64,000 nt of DNA, taken from Roseiarcus sp963730555. GTDB lineage: Bacteria; Pseudomonadota; Alphaproteobacteria; Rhizobiales; Beijerinckiaceae. The notes beneath the pieces were generated by a model. The model did no database searches, had not been told where the DNA came from, and saw only the letters and a list, made by a program, of their open reading frames with translations. Made by a program: the position numbers and the translations under genes. The stretch spans positions 62,001-126,000 of the forward strand of contig CAVSSS010000014.1 of NCBI GenBank assembly GCA_963730555.1, in the 5' to 3' direction. Positions 55,490 through 64,000 of this stretch are shown one piece after another. The stretch's first letter is position 1; each line of letters starts with the position of its first letter.

Positions 55490-55588
55490 CGCCAAACTTT
55501 TTGTTTCGGATGGGCGCCTATCTCCCCCCACGATCGGGGTGCCCGTCCAGACCCCGCGTCAGCCTCCGGCGCGGGGTCCTTTTTTTAA
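55490..55588 (+). ncRNA. Candidate small RNA with C-rich loop
   Basis: A long hairpin at 55508-55548 (GGATGGGCGCC pairing with GGGTGCCCGTCC, loop TATCTCCCCCCACGATC) is followed directly by a strong terminator. There is no reading frame. Alphaproteobacterial trans-acting sRNAs often show C-rich, anti-Shine-Dalgarno loops next to a terminator. No promoter can be fixed. It could instead be the tail of a lost transcript. Confidence 0.5.
55550..55586 (+). terminator. Rho-independent terminator
   Basis: GACCCCGCG (55550-55558) pairs perfectly with CGCGGGGTC (55570-55578) around an 11-base loop, and is followed by C and seven T. Confidence 0.9.
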
Positions 55589-55657
55589 TTTTCGAACTCC
55601 GGTTGATCCTGGCGCCTGTCGCTGATTCCCTTCTCCTGGGTTCAGGAGATTCGGCCG

Positions 55658-55933
55658 ATGATGGGCGAGCGGAGGGTGATGCAGGAGGCGCTGTTCTATG
55701 GCTTCAGCCTCGAGCGGCATGTCCCGTCCGATTGCCTTGTTCGGAAGATCGACCGCTTCGTCGATCTTTCGGGACTGAGGGCGCACCTAGGGCCCTACTA
55801 TAGCGACGTCGGACGGCCGTCGATCGATCCCGAACTGATGATGCGGATGCTGATCGTCGGCTACTGCTTCGGCATTCGCTCGGAGCGGCGGCTGTGCGAG
55901 GAGGTCCACCTCAATCTGGCTTATCGCTGGTTT
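55658..55933 (+). pseudogene. IS1182 transposase N-terminal part, copy 2
   Basis: As copy 1 but with VPSDCLVRKIDRF in place of VPDDHLLRKIDRF. Interrupted after AYRWF by the IS110 element. Confidence 0.8.
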
Positions 55934-56328
55934 CTTTAGGCGGGCATGGGTTGTCAACTCCGTTGTTTTCGGCTGGCCAGGTGGGAAGCGCTCGGAAGGG
56001 TTCAGGCTTCTTTGCGTGCTCAACGCCCGGCGGCGTCGGCGGACAGGATGGGTTGAGAAGGGTCGGACGGCCTAGTTTTGCCACGCGACCAGCCGGCAAA
56101 TGCCGAACCGTCGCAACCAGCGATGCGGGCTTCTTTAGGCGGGCATGGGTTGTCAACTCCGTTGTTTTCGGCTGGCCAGGTGGGAAGCGCTCGGAAGGGT
56201 TCAGGCTTCTTTGCGTGCTCAACGCCCGCGGCGTCGGCGGACAGGATGGGTTGAGAAGGGTCGGACGGCCTAGCTTTGCCACGCGACCAGCCGGCAAATG
56301 CCGAACCGTCGCAACCAGCGATGCGGGC
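55932..56328 (+). repeat. Tandem duplication of the IS110 end, copy 2
   Basis: Units at 55932-56130 and 56131-56328 with the same two internal differences as at 9128-9524, so the duplication predates the spread of the structure. Confidence 0.9.
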
Positions 56329-57526
56329 TCATCCAACCCTCGCCCCCTTCCGGGCGCTTCTTTCCGCCTGGTCGGCGGAACTCGGGGTTTTTGCTTGTGT
56401 GCCTCCCTTAAACTGCGGTCGGCGCCGCCATTCGGCTCGTGTCGGACCACCGGAAGTCAGTTCCGTCGGTCCACATCCGGTGCATGACCACCGCGAGTCG
56501 GCGTGCGAGGGCGACCTTCGCGCCTTTCACGCTGCCTCTCTTCGCGATCCGCATGGCCCAGGATCGGAGCGATGACCATCGGCCATGATGCAGCAGAACG
56601 TTCGCTGCCTGATACAAGGCTGTGCGGACCATCTCGTCACCGCAACGACTGATGCGGCCATCATAGTCAGTCTGACCAGAACTGTAGCGTTTCGGGGTGA
56701 GGCCGAAATGCGCTCCAACATCGCGCGATCTTGAAAAGCGCTCGGGCGCATCGACGCCCGTCCGATAGGTGAGGGCCACAACCACGCCGACACCGGGAAC
56801 GGTCATCAGCCTGCGGCAGACGGGATCACGCCGCGCCAACTGTTGGCAGAGGCGATCGAGCCGTTCGAACTCTTCGAGGAGCACTTGGCGAACGCGCAAC
56901 ATTGGCTTGGTGATCGCGAGCAGAATGGGGTCGTCCGCAACGAGTTCCAATGCCCTGGCCTCGAACCCTCGCCGGGCTACGACACCGACCCGCAGGCCGA
57001 AAACCTTTAGGGATCCGCGTACTGAGTTCTCGATATCCAAGGCTTTGGTCAAAAGCTGCTGACGGTTGACCAACAGCATACGGGTCCGCTGCGCTTCCTC
57101 GCTCTTAACATAGACTTGCCTAAACCAACCGAGGCGAACGAGTTGCGCGATGCCGCGCGCGTCATTGCGGTCGGTCTTGTTCCGCATGGCGCTCAGCCCG
57201 GCCTTGACGTGACGGCATTCAAGGCAGATCGCGCCGTACCCCGCCGCACGCAGCTCGCCATAAAGCCAGGACGAGGTTGGCCCCGCTTCCAGCCCTATGC
57301 GCTTGAACGGCGAACCGAAGCTTTTCAGCAGATGAACAATGGCTGCTGGCTCGGCTGCGATTTTCTTCTCGAGCAGGACGTCACCTGCGCCATTCACGAT
57401 GCAAACGTTGATGGTTTCCAGGGACACGTCGAGGCCGGCGAAGTAGTCCATTTTTCCCTCCTTGATGCTTGGCGCCATACAGAGTGCCAGGATGGCCGTC
57501 TTGGCTCGACCGCCCGCCTACTCCAT
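55934..57526 (-). mobile_element. IS110-family element, copy 2
   Basis: Same insertion point in the IS1182 transposase as copy 1, with CT at both borders (55934-55935 and 57527-57528). It therefore arose by copying of the whole nested structure, not by a second insertion. Confidence 0.85.
56408..57451 (-). CDS. IS110-family transposase, copy 2
   Basis: 347 residues from ATG 57451. Identical to the copy at 9604-10647 except RISRCGDEMV for RINRCGDEMV. DEDD residues are present, with a ribosome site GGAGGG. Intact. Confidence 0.9.
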   Translation of the reverse strand: MDYFAGLDVSLETINVCIVNGAGDVLLEKKIAAEPAAIVHLLKSFGSPFKRIGLEAGPTSSWLYGELRAAGYGAICLECRHVKAGLSAMRNKTDRNDARGIAQLVRLGWFRQVYVKSEEAQRTRMLLVNRQQLLTKALDIENSVRGSLKVFGLRVGVVARRGFEARALELVADDPILLAITKPMLRVRQVLLEEFERLDRLCQQLARRDPVCRRLMTVPGVGVVVALTYRTGVDAPERFSRSRDVGAHFGLTPKRYSSGQTDYDGRISRCGDEMVRTALYQAANVLLHHGRWSSLRSWAMRIAKRGSVKGAKVALARRLAVVMHRMWTDGTDFRWSDTSRMAAPTAV

Positions 57527-58305
57527 CTTTGCCGGCTGGGGCTCGACGGCGACGTTCCGGACCATTCGACGTTGTCGAAGAACCGCCACGGCCGCTTCCG
57601 TGAGAGCGATCTGCTGCGCAAGCTGTTTGAGACCGTGGTCGCGCGCTGCATGAAGGAAGGGATCGTGGGCGGCGAGGCCTTCGCGGTCGACGCCAGCATG
57701 ATCGTGGCCGACGCGCATCGAAGGCGCGGCGTCGCCAAGGTCGAGGACCTTGATCCGACGTCCAGCCGCGCGGTCGCCGAATATCTTTCGGTTCTCGATG
57801 ACGCGGCCTTCGGCGGGGCAACGCCGGTCGAGCCAAAGGTGATTTCGCCAACCGATCCGGCGGCCCGTTACACCGCTTCGGCCAACTCTGTCGCCGGTTA
57901 TGCCTACTCCGACAACTATCTCGTCGATCTGAAGCATGCAGTGATTGTGGATGACGAGGCGACGACAACCATTCGCCAAGCGGAAGTCGGCGCGGCCAAA
58001 ACCATGCTCGACCGCACGGCTGAACAGTTCGACCTCACTCCGTCGCGCCTGGTCGCCGATGGGGGCTACGGCTCGGCCGACATGGTCGGGCGGTTGGTGG
58101 ACGAGCGCGGGATCGAGCCGCACGTGAACCTGATCGACAAGTCCGAGCGCACGGACGGAACTTTCTCCCGCAGCGACTTCGCATTCGATACCGAACGCGA
58201 CCTCTATGTCTGCCCCGGAGGTAAGGAGTTGCGAAAATCTCGCCGCGCGTTCTCCACGCCGCGCGAGGGCGTCGCAAAGGACGGCGCGATCCGCTATCGC
58301 GCCGC
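57527..58305 (+). pseudogene. IS1182 transposase C-terminal part, copy 2, truncated
   Basis: CRLGLDGDVPDHSTLSKNRH to CPGGKELRKSRRAFSTPREG, ending at about AIRYRA, where the sequence changes to a cyclase gene. It lacks the zinc-binding block found in copy 1. Confidence 0.8.
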
Positions 58306-58307
58306 TC

Positions 58308-58808
58308 AACGACGTCTTCCACTGCTTCGACGATCTTGTGGAGAAATATGACCTCGAGAAGATCAAGACGATCGGCGACTGCTACATGGTCGCCGGCGGG
58401 GTGCCACGGGAGAGACTGGACCACCCGGCCGCCCTCGTCCAGCTCGCGCTCGACATGCGGGAGGCGGTAGCGAGCCGGACATTCGGGGACCAGAAGCTCG
58501 CCTTCCGCATTGGCATCAACTCCGGCCCAGTTGTGGCCGGCGTCATCGGCCGCAAGAAGTTCATCTATGATCTCTGGGGCGCGGCCGTGAATCTGGCGAG
58601 CCGTATGGAGTCCCACGGCGAGACCGGGACCATCCAGATCACCCGCAGCACCTACGACCTGATCAAGGACCAATTCGACTGCGAATCCCGCGGGACCATC
58701 AAACTGAAGGGCGCCGACGATATGGAGGTGTGGCACGTACTCAGACGGAAAGCCGACCCGCGGCCCGCCGTCGAATCTCTCGCTCAAAGGTCGATCCGCG
58801 ACATTTAA
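58308..58808 (+). pseudogene. Class III adenylate cyclase catalytic domain, 5' half removed at the IS border
   Basis: Reads FHCFDDLVEKYDLEKIKTIG, DCYMVAGGVPRERLDHPAAL, FRIGINSGPVVAGVIGRKKF, IYDLWGAAVNLASRMESHGE to a stop at 58806-58808. The residues present are those for ATP selection and turnover in adenylate cyclases (Lys in KIKTIG, Asp in YDLWG, Asn and Arg in VNLASRM). The first metal Asp block and any N-terminal domains are absent. A chimeric start inside the IS (58206) keeps the frame open. Confidence 0.8.
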
Positions 58809-59211
58809 TCGCTCGCGACAACGTCCGCTTAATCCCCGCCGTCCGCTTCGCGCAAATACCGGTCGTTCACCGGCGGCTCGGCGAACTGGTTAACTCGACC
58901 CTGAGCGCCCTTTCGCGGCCGGTCCCATGAACAGGTGGTCTGCGCCAGAAAGCGGTCGAAGGCGCAACGGAGCCTTGCGCCAACAACGGACGTCCGCCTG
59001 ACGATCTGCGGCGCATTGACCGGTTTCGACGAAAAAGCTTCCTCGACGGCGATGTCGACCAACAGCAGCAGTCTAATTGGCATAGATCGTCGCTTAAGGG
59101 CGGACTCGGCAATGCCGAACGGCGCGTCCCCCGCCGTTCCGCACAATCGTCAACTGCGGTCGATGAGCACGAGCCAAATGGTTGTTTATCTCTATCGGTG
59201 CGACAAAGCTT
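58809..59211. other. No gene supported
   Basis: A minus frame from ATG 59083 (MPIRLLLLVDIAVEEAFSSK, 84 residues in all) is the best candidate for a small gene, without a clear ribosome site or known family. Confidence 0.35.
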
Positions 59212-61127
59212 TTACCGCTCCCGCAGGCCTGCTTTTCGCAGTCCCTCGAATACCCGTGAGCCGGGGAGTATCTGATGATCCGCCAACGTGCGTCGTCCGA
59301 ATGACCGGAGGGTCTCCCGGGGCCGCCGGCGCTTGAATTCCATGAGCGCGCTCCTCGCCCGCGCTTCATCGCCGTCCAAGGCATAGGCGGCGGCAAGGTA
59401 AGCCAGCGCCGGTGGCAACGGGTTTAGGCCGATCGATTCATTCAGCCACCGAATGGCCGTCTCATTCTCTCCGCATTTCAAAAAGCCCACGCCGACGCCA
59501 TAGAGCCAATTCGCGAGGACCGGTTCGCGCGGACTGATCCGCCTAGCGAGAGCGAAGCCGTCGAGCGAATAAGTCAATCCTTCAAGGCTACCGGCGAGAG
59601 CCTGCTTGGAAAAGCCAAGTTCCGCGTGGGCGGGCGCAAGACTTGGGTTGAGCTGAACGGCCATATCGAACGCCGCGATTGCCCGCCCCGATTGCTGTCT
59701 CACCCGCGAGACGAGCCCTCTGACGTGATAGGCAAAGGCCAGCCTGGGGTTGATTTCGATCGCCAGATTGGCCGCTGCGTCGGCAAGTCCGACTTGGCGC
59801 ATCGGGTCGGCGCTCCAGCGGCACATCGTGTCGGAAATATGCGTCTGCCCCAGCCCCGCGAGCGCTTCTGCGTGGCGGTCGTCCTGCCGCAACGCCCGCT
59901 CGAAAAACGCCCGCGCCGTCGCGAGACTTTCCACGGAACGCGGGCGGTGGAGATAGCCGTAGCCGCGGACGACCAAATCCTGGACGTCGGCTGCATCCCC
60001 GCAGTTCGAGCCTGCAAAGCCCTCGATATTGACGAGCTCGAGCTCGATCGCGCGAGCGATGCGGGCCGAGGCATCGCGCTCGAAGGCGAACATGTCGGCG
60101 ACCTTGCCGTCGAATTGGTCCGTCCAGACCGGCAGGCCTGTTCGCGCGTCGCTCATCCGAGCGTCCACGCGGACCTCACCCGCGCTCCGGCGGACGCTTC
60201 CCTGGATTATGTACCGCGCCCCTGACTGGCGGCCGATCTCGAGCGCATCCGCATCGCTGCCGTGATGCACATGAAATTGAGTTCCGACGATCTGTCTTGC
60301 TTCGGTGAATAGCAGGGTGGAGACGGAGTTCGCGAGTTGCGAAAGCTCGTAGTCCGCCATCAAGATTCGTGAAGGGAAGCACGGCAACCGACCGTCGGCT
60401 CGGCGCTGCATCGCGTGGCGCGTGAGACTTTTGCCGTTCGGTCGAAAGCTTGTAGCCGGTCCCGCGAACGGTGAGGATAACGCTCGGATTCTTCGGGTCC
60501 GGTTCGATCTTGCGCCGCAGCCGAGCGATCAGATTGTCGATACTCCTATCAAAGCTGCCAGCGCCTCGACCACTGACGGCGTCCAGCAATCGGTCGCGTG
60601 ACATGACTTGACCCCGCCGGCGCGCCAACGTCGCCAGTACGGCAAACTCTCCGCCAGTGAGCTCGACCTCGCGCCCGGCGGCGTCAATGAGCGAATGGCC
60701 GCAGATGTTCAACCTCATCCCATTCAGTTCAACCGTCCCGCCCGTATCCCCCGCGTCCTCATCTTCCTTCACCCGCCCCACGAGGGGTTCGAGCGCCGCA
60801 AGCACGTCACACTGCTTGAGAGGCGGCACGAGATAAGCGTCAGCGACTAGGCCTAAGCGCCGGAAGCGGCCGATATCGCCGACTGTGCCGACGATGGCGA
60901 CCAGCCTCCGGCCAGTCTCCCGCAACGACCTCGACAGGTCGAGCAAGGCGAGGTCGACGCGCTCCACTCGGACAATGGCGGCCACTGCATCGGAGGCGCC
61001 GGCAGCTTCACGCGCTCCCTCTACGCTGTCCGGGCGCCGGACCGCGTATCCCGCCGACGCGATCCAGCCTTTGATCGTCGTTCGCGCACCAGAAGTCTCC
61101 GGCAATGATCAATACAACGCTGCGCAT
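59212..61127 (-). pseudogene. Receiver-like / winged-helix / TPR regulator with two frameshifts
   Basis: From ATG 61127 (MRSVVLIIAGD) a one-base slip near 61105 leads to TSGARTTIKGWIASAGYAVR, a receiver-like fold without the usual acidic pair. Then an OmpR-type winged helix (ELTGGEFAVLATLARRRGQV, RSIDNLIARLRRKIEPDPKN, VRGTGYKLS), then SVAVLPFTNLDG. A second slip near 60357 leads to DYELSQLANSVSTLL, RYIIQGSVRRSAGEVRVDAR, then TPR helices (AAANLAIEINPRLAFAYHVR) ending at 59212. This is the known fusion of a DNA-binding domain with TolB/TPR. As sequenced it is not one protein. Confidence 0.75.
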
Positions 61128-61345
61128 GGGACCCGCCTGCTTGAGGCCTGGCGATGGCCGGGCGGCATACTACTCCAGCCCATCGGCAAAAACAGCTCTA
61201 CCCGCCACGCCCGAGCCGGAAGGCGATTGACGTGCGGTTTACATTGCTGGGACACGCCATTTACGCAATCGCGCCACTCTCTCCCGCCGTGATCTCGCGC
61301 CGGTCACTTCTGGGTTTGCCGCGCAGGGCAGAGAGCGAAGGTCAA

Positions 61346-62422
61346 ATGACCGGGTCGATCCCTGACGACAGGATCATGATGCAGCAAATGATCGCGGGCT
61401 ACATGATGTCCCAGGTCATCTCTGTTGCCGTCACGCTCGGCCTGGCCGACCTGCTCGCGACAGGAGAGGCAAGCGCTCAAGCTTTGGCGAAAGCGACCGG
61501 AACGCACAATCAATCGTTGGCGCGCCTTCTGGGGGCCCTCGCGGCTTGGGGACTTGTCGAAGAACCGCAGCCCCGATGTTTCAAGCTGACCGCCTTCGGC
61601 GCGTTGCTGTGCGCGGGTGTTCCCGGGTCCCTGCGCAACCTCGCCTTGGCTCTCGGAGGCGAAACAATGTGGCGGTCGTGGGGCTCGCTGCTTCACGCGG
61701 TGCGCACCGGAGACAACGCCTTCGAGCACCTGTTCGGCATGCCCAGTTTCGAGCACGCTTCGCTGCATCCGGACCGCGCGTCGATCTTCGACGCCTACAT
61801 GGCGGACCTGACGCGCGCATCGACCGCCGCCATCCTGGCCTCGCACGATTTCTCCGCCTACCGAAGCATCGTCGATGTCGGCGGCGGCAACGGAGCTCTT
61901 TTAGGCGAGATCCTTGTCGCTGCTCCAGGAGCAGAGGGCTCCATATTCGACACCCCCTCCGGAGTAGAGCGCGCCATGCGTCGGCTTGAACAGGCTGGCG
62001 TCGCCCGCCGGTGTCGGGTCGTCACCGGCGACTTCTTCAAGAGCGTGCCGGAAGGCGCCGACGCCTACATCCTCAAGAGCGTCCTGCACGATTGGGAGGA
62101 TGATAGGGCCTTGGCGATCCTAGAAAACAGTCGCCGCGCAATGCGCCCTGACAGCGTGCTCCTGATTGTTGAACGTCTGCTGCCGGAGCGGATCGAGTGC
62201 TGTGAGGCGCATCGCGAAATCACGATGATGGACCTGCACATGCTTGTGATGCCCGGCGGCCGCGAGCGCACCGCCGGGCAGTACGGTGAGCTTTTCGCTG
62301 GCGCTGGCCTCGAGCTCATCGAGAGAAAGCAGACCGGGTCGCCGTTCGCCATCATGCAGGCGCGCAAGATCGACGCCTGGACGAGCCGCGACTGCGCCCA
62401 GGACGCGGAGCAAGCCCCATGA
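61346..62422 (+). CDS. SAM-dependent O-methyltransferase (family 2, HIOMT/caffeate type)
   Basis: 358 residues from ATG 61346 after GAAGG; the frame is open further upstream without a good start. An N-terminal dimerisation/winged-helix part (MQQMIAGYMMSQVISVAVTL, ATGTHNQSLARLLGALAAWG) is followed by the Rossmann domain with motif I VDVGGGNGALLGEIL (about 178), GDFFKSVPEGADAYILKSVL, HDWEDDRALAIL and MMDLHMLVMPGGRERT. HDW carries the catalytic His of this group. It methylates a hydroxyl of a small, often aromatic, substrate. The stop overlaps the next start (ATGA). Confidence 0.85.
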   Translation: MTGSIPDDRIMMQQMIAGYMMSQVISVAVTLGLADLLATGEASAQALAKATGTHNQSLARLLGALAAWGLVEEPQPRCFKLTAFGALLCAGVPGSLRNLALALGGETMWRSWGSLLHAVRTGDNAFEHLFGMPSFEHASLHPDRASIFDAYMADLTRASTAAILASHDFSAYRSIVDVGGGNGALLGEILVAAPGAEGSIFDTPSGVERAMRRLEQAGVARRCRVVTGDFFKSVPEGADAYILKSVLHDWEDDRALAILENSRRAMRPDSVLLIVERLLPERIECCEAHREITMMDLHMLVMPGGRERTAGQYGELFAGAGLELIERKQTGSPFAIMQARKIDAWTSRDCAQDAEQAP

Positions 62423-63632
62423 ACCGCCGATCTATCGTCCTTGCCGGCGCAGCCGCCCTCTGCCTCGGGCCCTACGTCTCCGCGGCGGATGCGGACACGA
62501 AATACGATGTCGGCGCGAGCGATTCCGAGATCCGGATCGGGCAGACGATGCCCTATAGCGGGCCCTATTCCGCGGCTGGCGTGATAGGTCGGACCGAGAT
62601 CGCCTATTTCCAGATGATCAACGCCCATGGCGGAATTAACGGCCGGCGTGTGCGGTTCATTTCGCTGGACGACGGATACTCGCCGCCAAAAACCTTCGAA
62701 CTGACCAGACGCTTGGTGGAAGAGGAGAACGTCCTGGCGATCATGGGGTCGTTCGGCACGCCGACGAACGCCGCGATCCAGACCTATCTGAACGAACGGC
62801 GCGTGCCGCAACTCTTCATCCAGGCCGGCGCGTCGCGGTGGAACGACCCTGCAGCGTTTCCCCTGGACGATGCCATTCGTCGACCTGTTGCGATCGGAAG
62901 CGAAGGTTTACGCCAGCGCCATTTTGAGCGACCGGCCCGACGCCCGCGTCGCCGTTCTCTATCAAAACGACGACTTCGGACGAGACTACCTTGACGGGCT
63001 GAGGGAGGGGCTCGGCGATCGGGCGGACCGCATGATCGTCGCCACCGCGAGCTACGAAACGAGCGACCCGACCGTGGACTCGCAAATCATCAGGCTTGCT
63101 TCCTCGGGCGCCGATACATTGCTGATCGCGGCTGGGCCAAAATTCGCCGCGCTCGCTCTTCGCAAGGCCTATGACATCGACTGGCGTCCCACCCGGCTTC
63201 CTCGCACAGGTGGCCGCCGCCTCGCCAAAAGCGCTCGAAGCGGCCGGACTAGAGAAAGCCGCGGGCGTCATCACGGCCGGTTCGTTCAAATCGATTGGCG
63301 ACTCGGAATGGGCGAATGATCCTGACTACCTGGCATGGCGAGAGTTCATGCGCACGGACGATCCACAAGGCGACGTCCACGACGGGTTTACTTTCATCGG
63401 CTATTCCAACGCCGCGTTCTTCGCCCAAGTGCTGCGGCGTTGCGGCGACAATCTTACCCGCGAGAATCTGATGAGCGTGGCCACCCACTTGAACGGCGTC
63501 CGAATGCCGGACCTTCTGCCGGGGATAACCATAAACACCAGCCCGACCGACTACGAACCGCTCAAGCAAATGCAACTGCGTCGTTTTGACGGGAAACAGT
63601 GGACCCCTCTCGCGAAGCTGGGCGAGAAGTGA
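62419..63632 (+). pseudogene. Branched-chain-amino-acid-type ABC substrate-binding protein with two frameshifts
   Basis: From ATG 62419 a signal peptide (MNRRSIVLAGAAALCLGPYV), then SEIRIGQTMPYSGPYSAAGV, NAHGGINGRRVRFISLDDGY. It slips near 62865 to MPFVDLLRSEAKVYASAILS, ARVAVLYQNDDFGRDYLDGL, and near 63190 to GFLAQVAAASPKALEAAGLE, WREFMRTDDPQGDVHDGFTF, ending GKQWTPLAKLGEK. Complete LivK-like chain in three frames. Coupled to the methyltransferase by ATGA. Ligand unknown; aromatic compounds are common ligands in this subgroup. Confidence 0.75.
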
Positions 63633-64000
63633 TTGATGGCTCGCGGATCAAATCTTGCGCCAGCCGGTTTCGCGTCGCACCGAAGCTGCTATGGCCAATC
63701 GCACTTCACTTCTCGCCGTCGAACCGCCGTTCGAGTTCGATCCACCAGTCCCAAACGAGACCTCCGCTCTCGCGCCCTGCGAAATCACCGCGCCAACGCC
63801 ACTCGTCATGGCTCAGGGTGGGCGCTCACCCACGGCTATGAGAACCGCTCGCCTACCATCGCCTCGCTCTTGGGCCGCAGCCCCTCGTTGGCGTGTTTCG
63901 ATCGAGCGCATAGGACGGCGTGAGGACAGAAAAGCGCGGAGATCACGATGTGATCCGCCTCCCCGTATCTGTCCGGGCCTACCGCGCGGTCGGCAAAGTT
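63633..64000. other. No gene recognised up to the window edge
   Basis: A plus frame from ATG 63692 (MANRTSLLAVEPPFEFDPPV) may begin a real gene that soon loses frame. Nothing firm. Confidence 0.35.

Larger units (their letters stand above)
55595..58305 (+). mobile_element. IS1182-type element, copy 2, interrupted by the same IS110 element
   Basis: Constant offset of 46804 bases to copy 1 (8787 onward). Nearly all bases agree to about 58157, except an 18-base patch in the N-terminal region (55729-55746 against 8925-8942) and isolated changes. From 58158 the sequences diverge while still coding homologous transposase. The right end is lost at about 58305, where adenylate cyclase sequence begins. 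Confidence 0.85.

Overview
The window looks like an accessory region of a high-GC alphaproteobacterium, most likely a member of the Hyphomicrobiales (Rhizobiales). This is inferred from the protein families present (MocR-type regulators, TolB/TPR 'cyclase-like' proteins, PAS-rich c-di-GMP enzymes, an MXKDX protein, OmpW, several small rhizobial-style hypothetical proteins) and from the codon use. No rRNA, tRNA or CRISPR array is visible. The region is heavily eroded: intact genes alternate with insertion sequences, IS scars and many genes broken by single-base frameshifts.

Layout. 1-6.2 kb: the start of a YtfQ-like sugar-binding protein (minus strand, running off the left edge), a TolB/TPR protein, and a PAS-PAS-PAS-GAF / GGDEF-EAL protein split by one in-frame TAA. 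6.4-11.9 kb: remnant of a HAD phosphatase, a group II intron with its reverse transcriptase, and an IS1182-type element carrying a nested IS110-type element. 11.9-19.2 kb: a metallophosphoesterase, a broken ompW, a four-PAS GAF HD-GYP phosphodiesterase, a MocR regulator and IS630/IS3 scars. 19.5-25.5 kb: small genes, mostly unknown, including a Tyr/His-rich secreted protein and one of two small paralogues that start with GTG. 25.5-28.9 kb: an IS66 element (tnpA-tnpB-tnpC) with an 8-bp target duplication, inserted in the 3' end of a His-rich protein gene, followed by an IS21 scar. 29-38.7 kb: a truncated TM0106-type nuclease, a LuxR-type regulator with a frameshift, small genes, an Rrf2 regulator, and decayed aldehyde dehydrogenase, Asp/Glu racemase and TetR genes. 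39-46 kb: a well-preserved co-directional gene set (PanE-like reductase, enolase-superfamily enzyme, DUF1330-like protein, SDR, alpha/beta hydrolase, 2-oxo acid hydratase, MFS transporter, HPP protein) that reads as a catabolic operon. 46-55 kb: remnants, plus an MXKDX Met-rich protein, ccdA and thioredoxin module in which ccdA is split by an IS630, and a peroxiredoxin divergent from a TetR gene. 55.5-58.3 kb: a second, nearly identical copy of the nested IS1182/IS110 structure, preceded by a candidate small RNA with a strong terminator. 58.3-64 kb: an adenylate cyclase truncated by that IS copy, a winged-helix/TPR regulator with two frameshifts, a SAM methyltransferase and an overlapping ABC substrate-binding protein gene.

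Working together: the 39-45 kb genes probably degrade a small organic acid or epoxide-type substrate under TetR control. The two c-di-GMP proteins and the cyclase-type TPR proteins are signalling components, several of them disabled. Four insertion events can be read to the base, because removing the element restores the host reading frame: IS66, IS630, and IS110 in both copies. The high indel load is either real gene decay or assembly error, and the raw reads would tell which.
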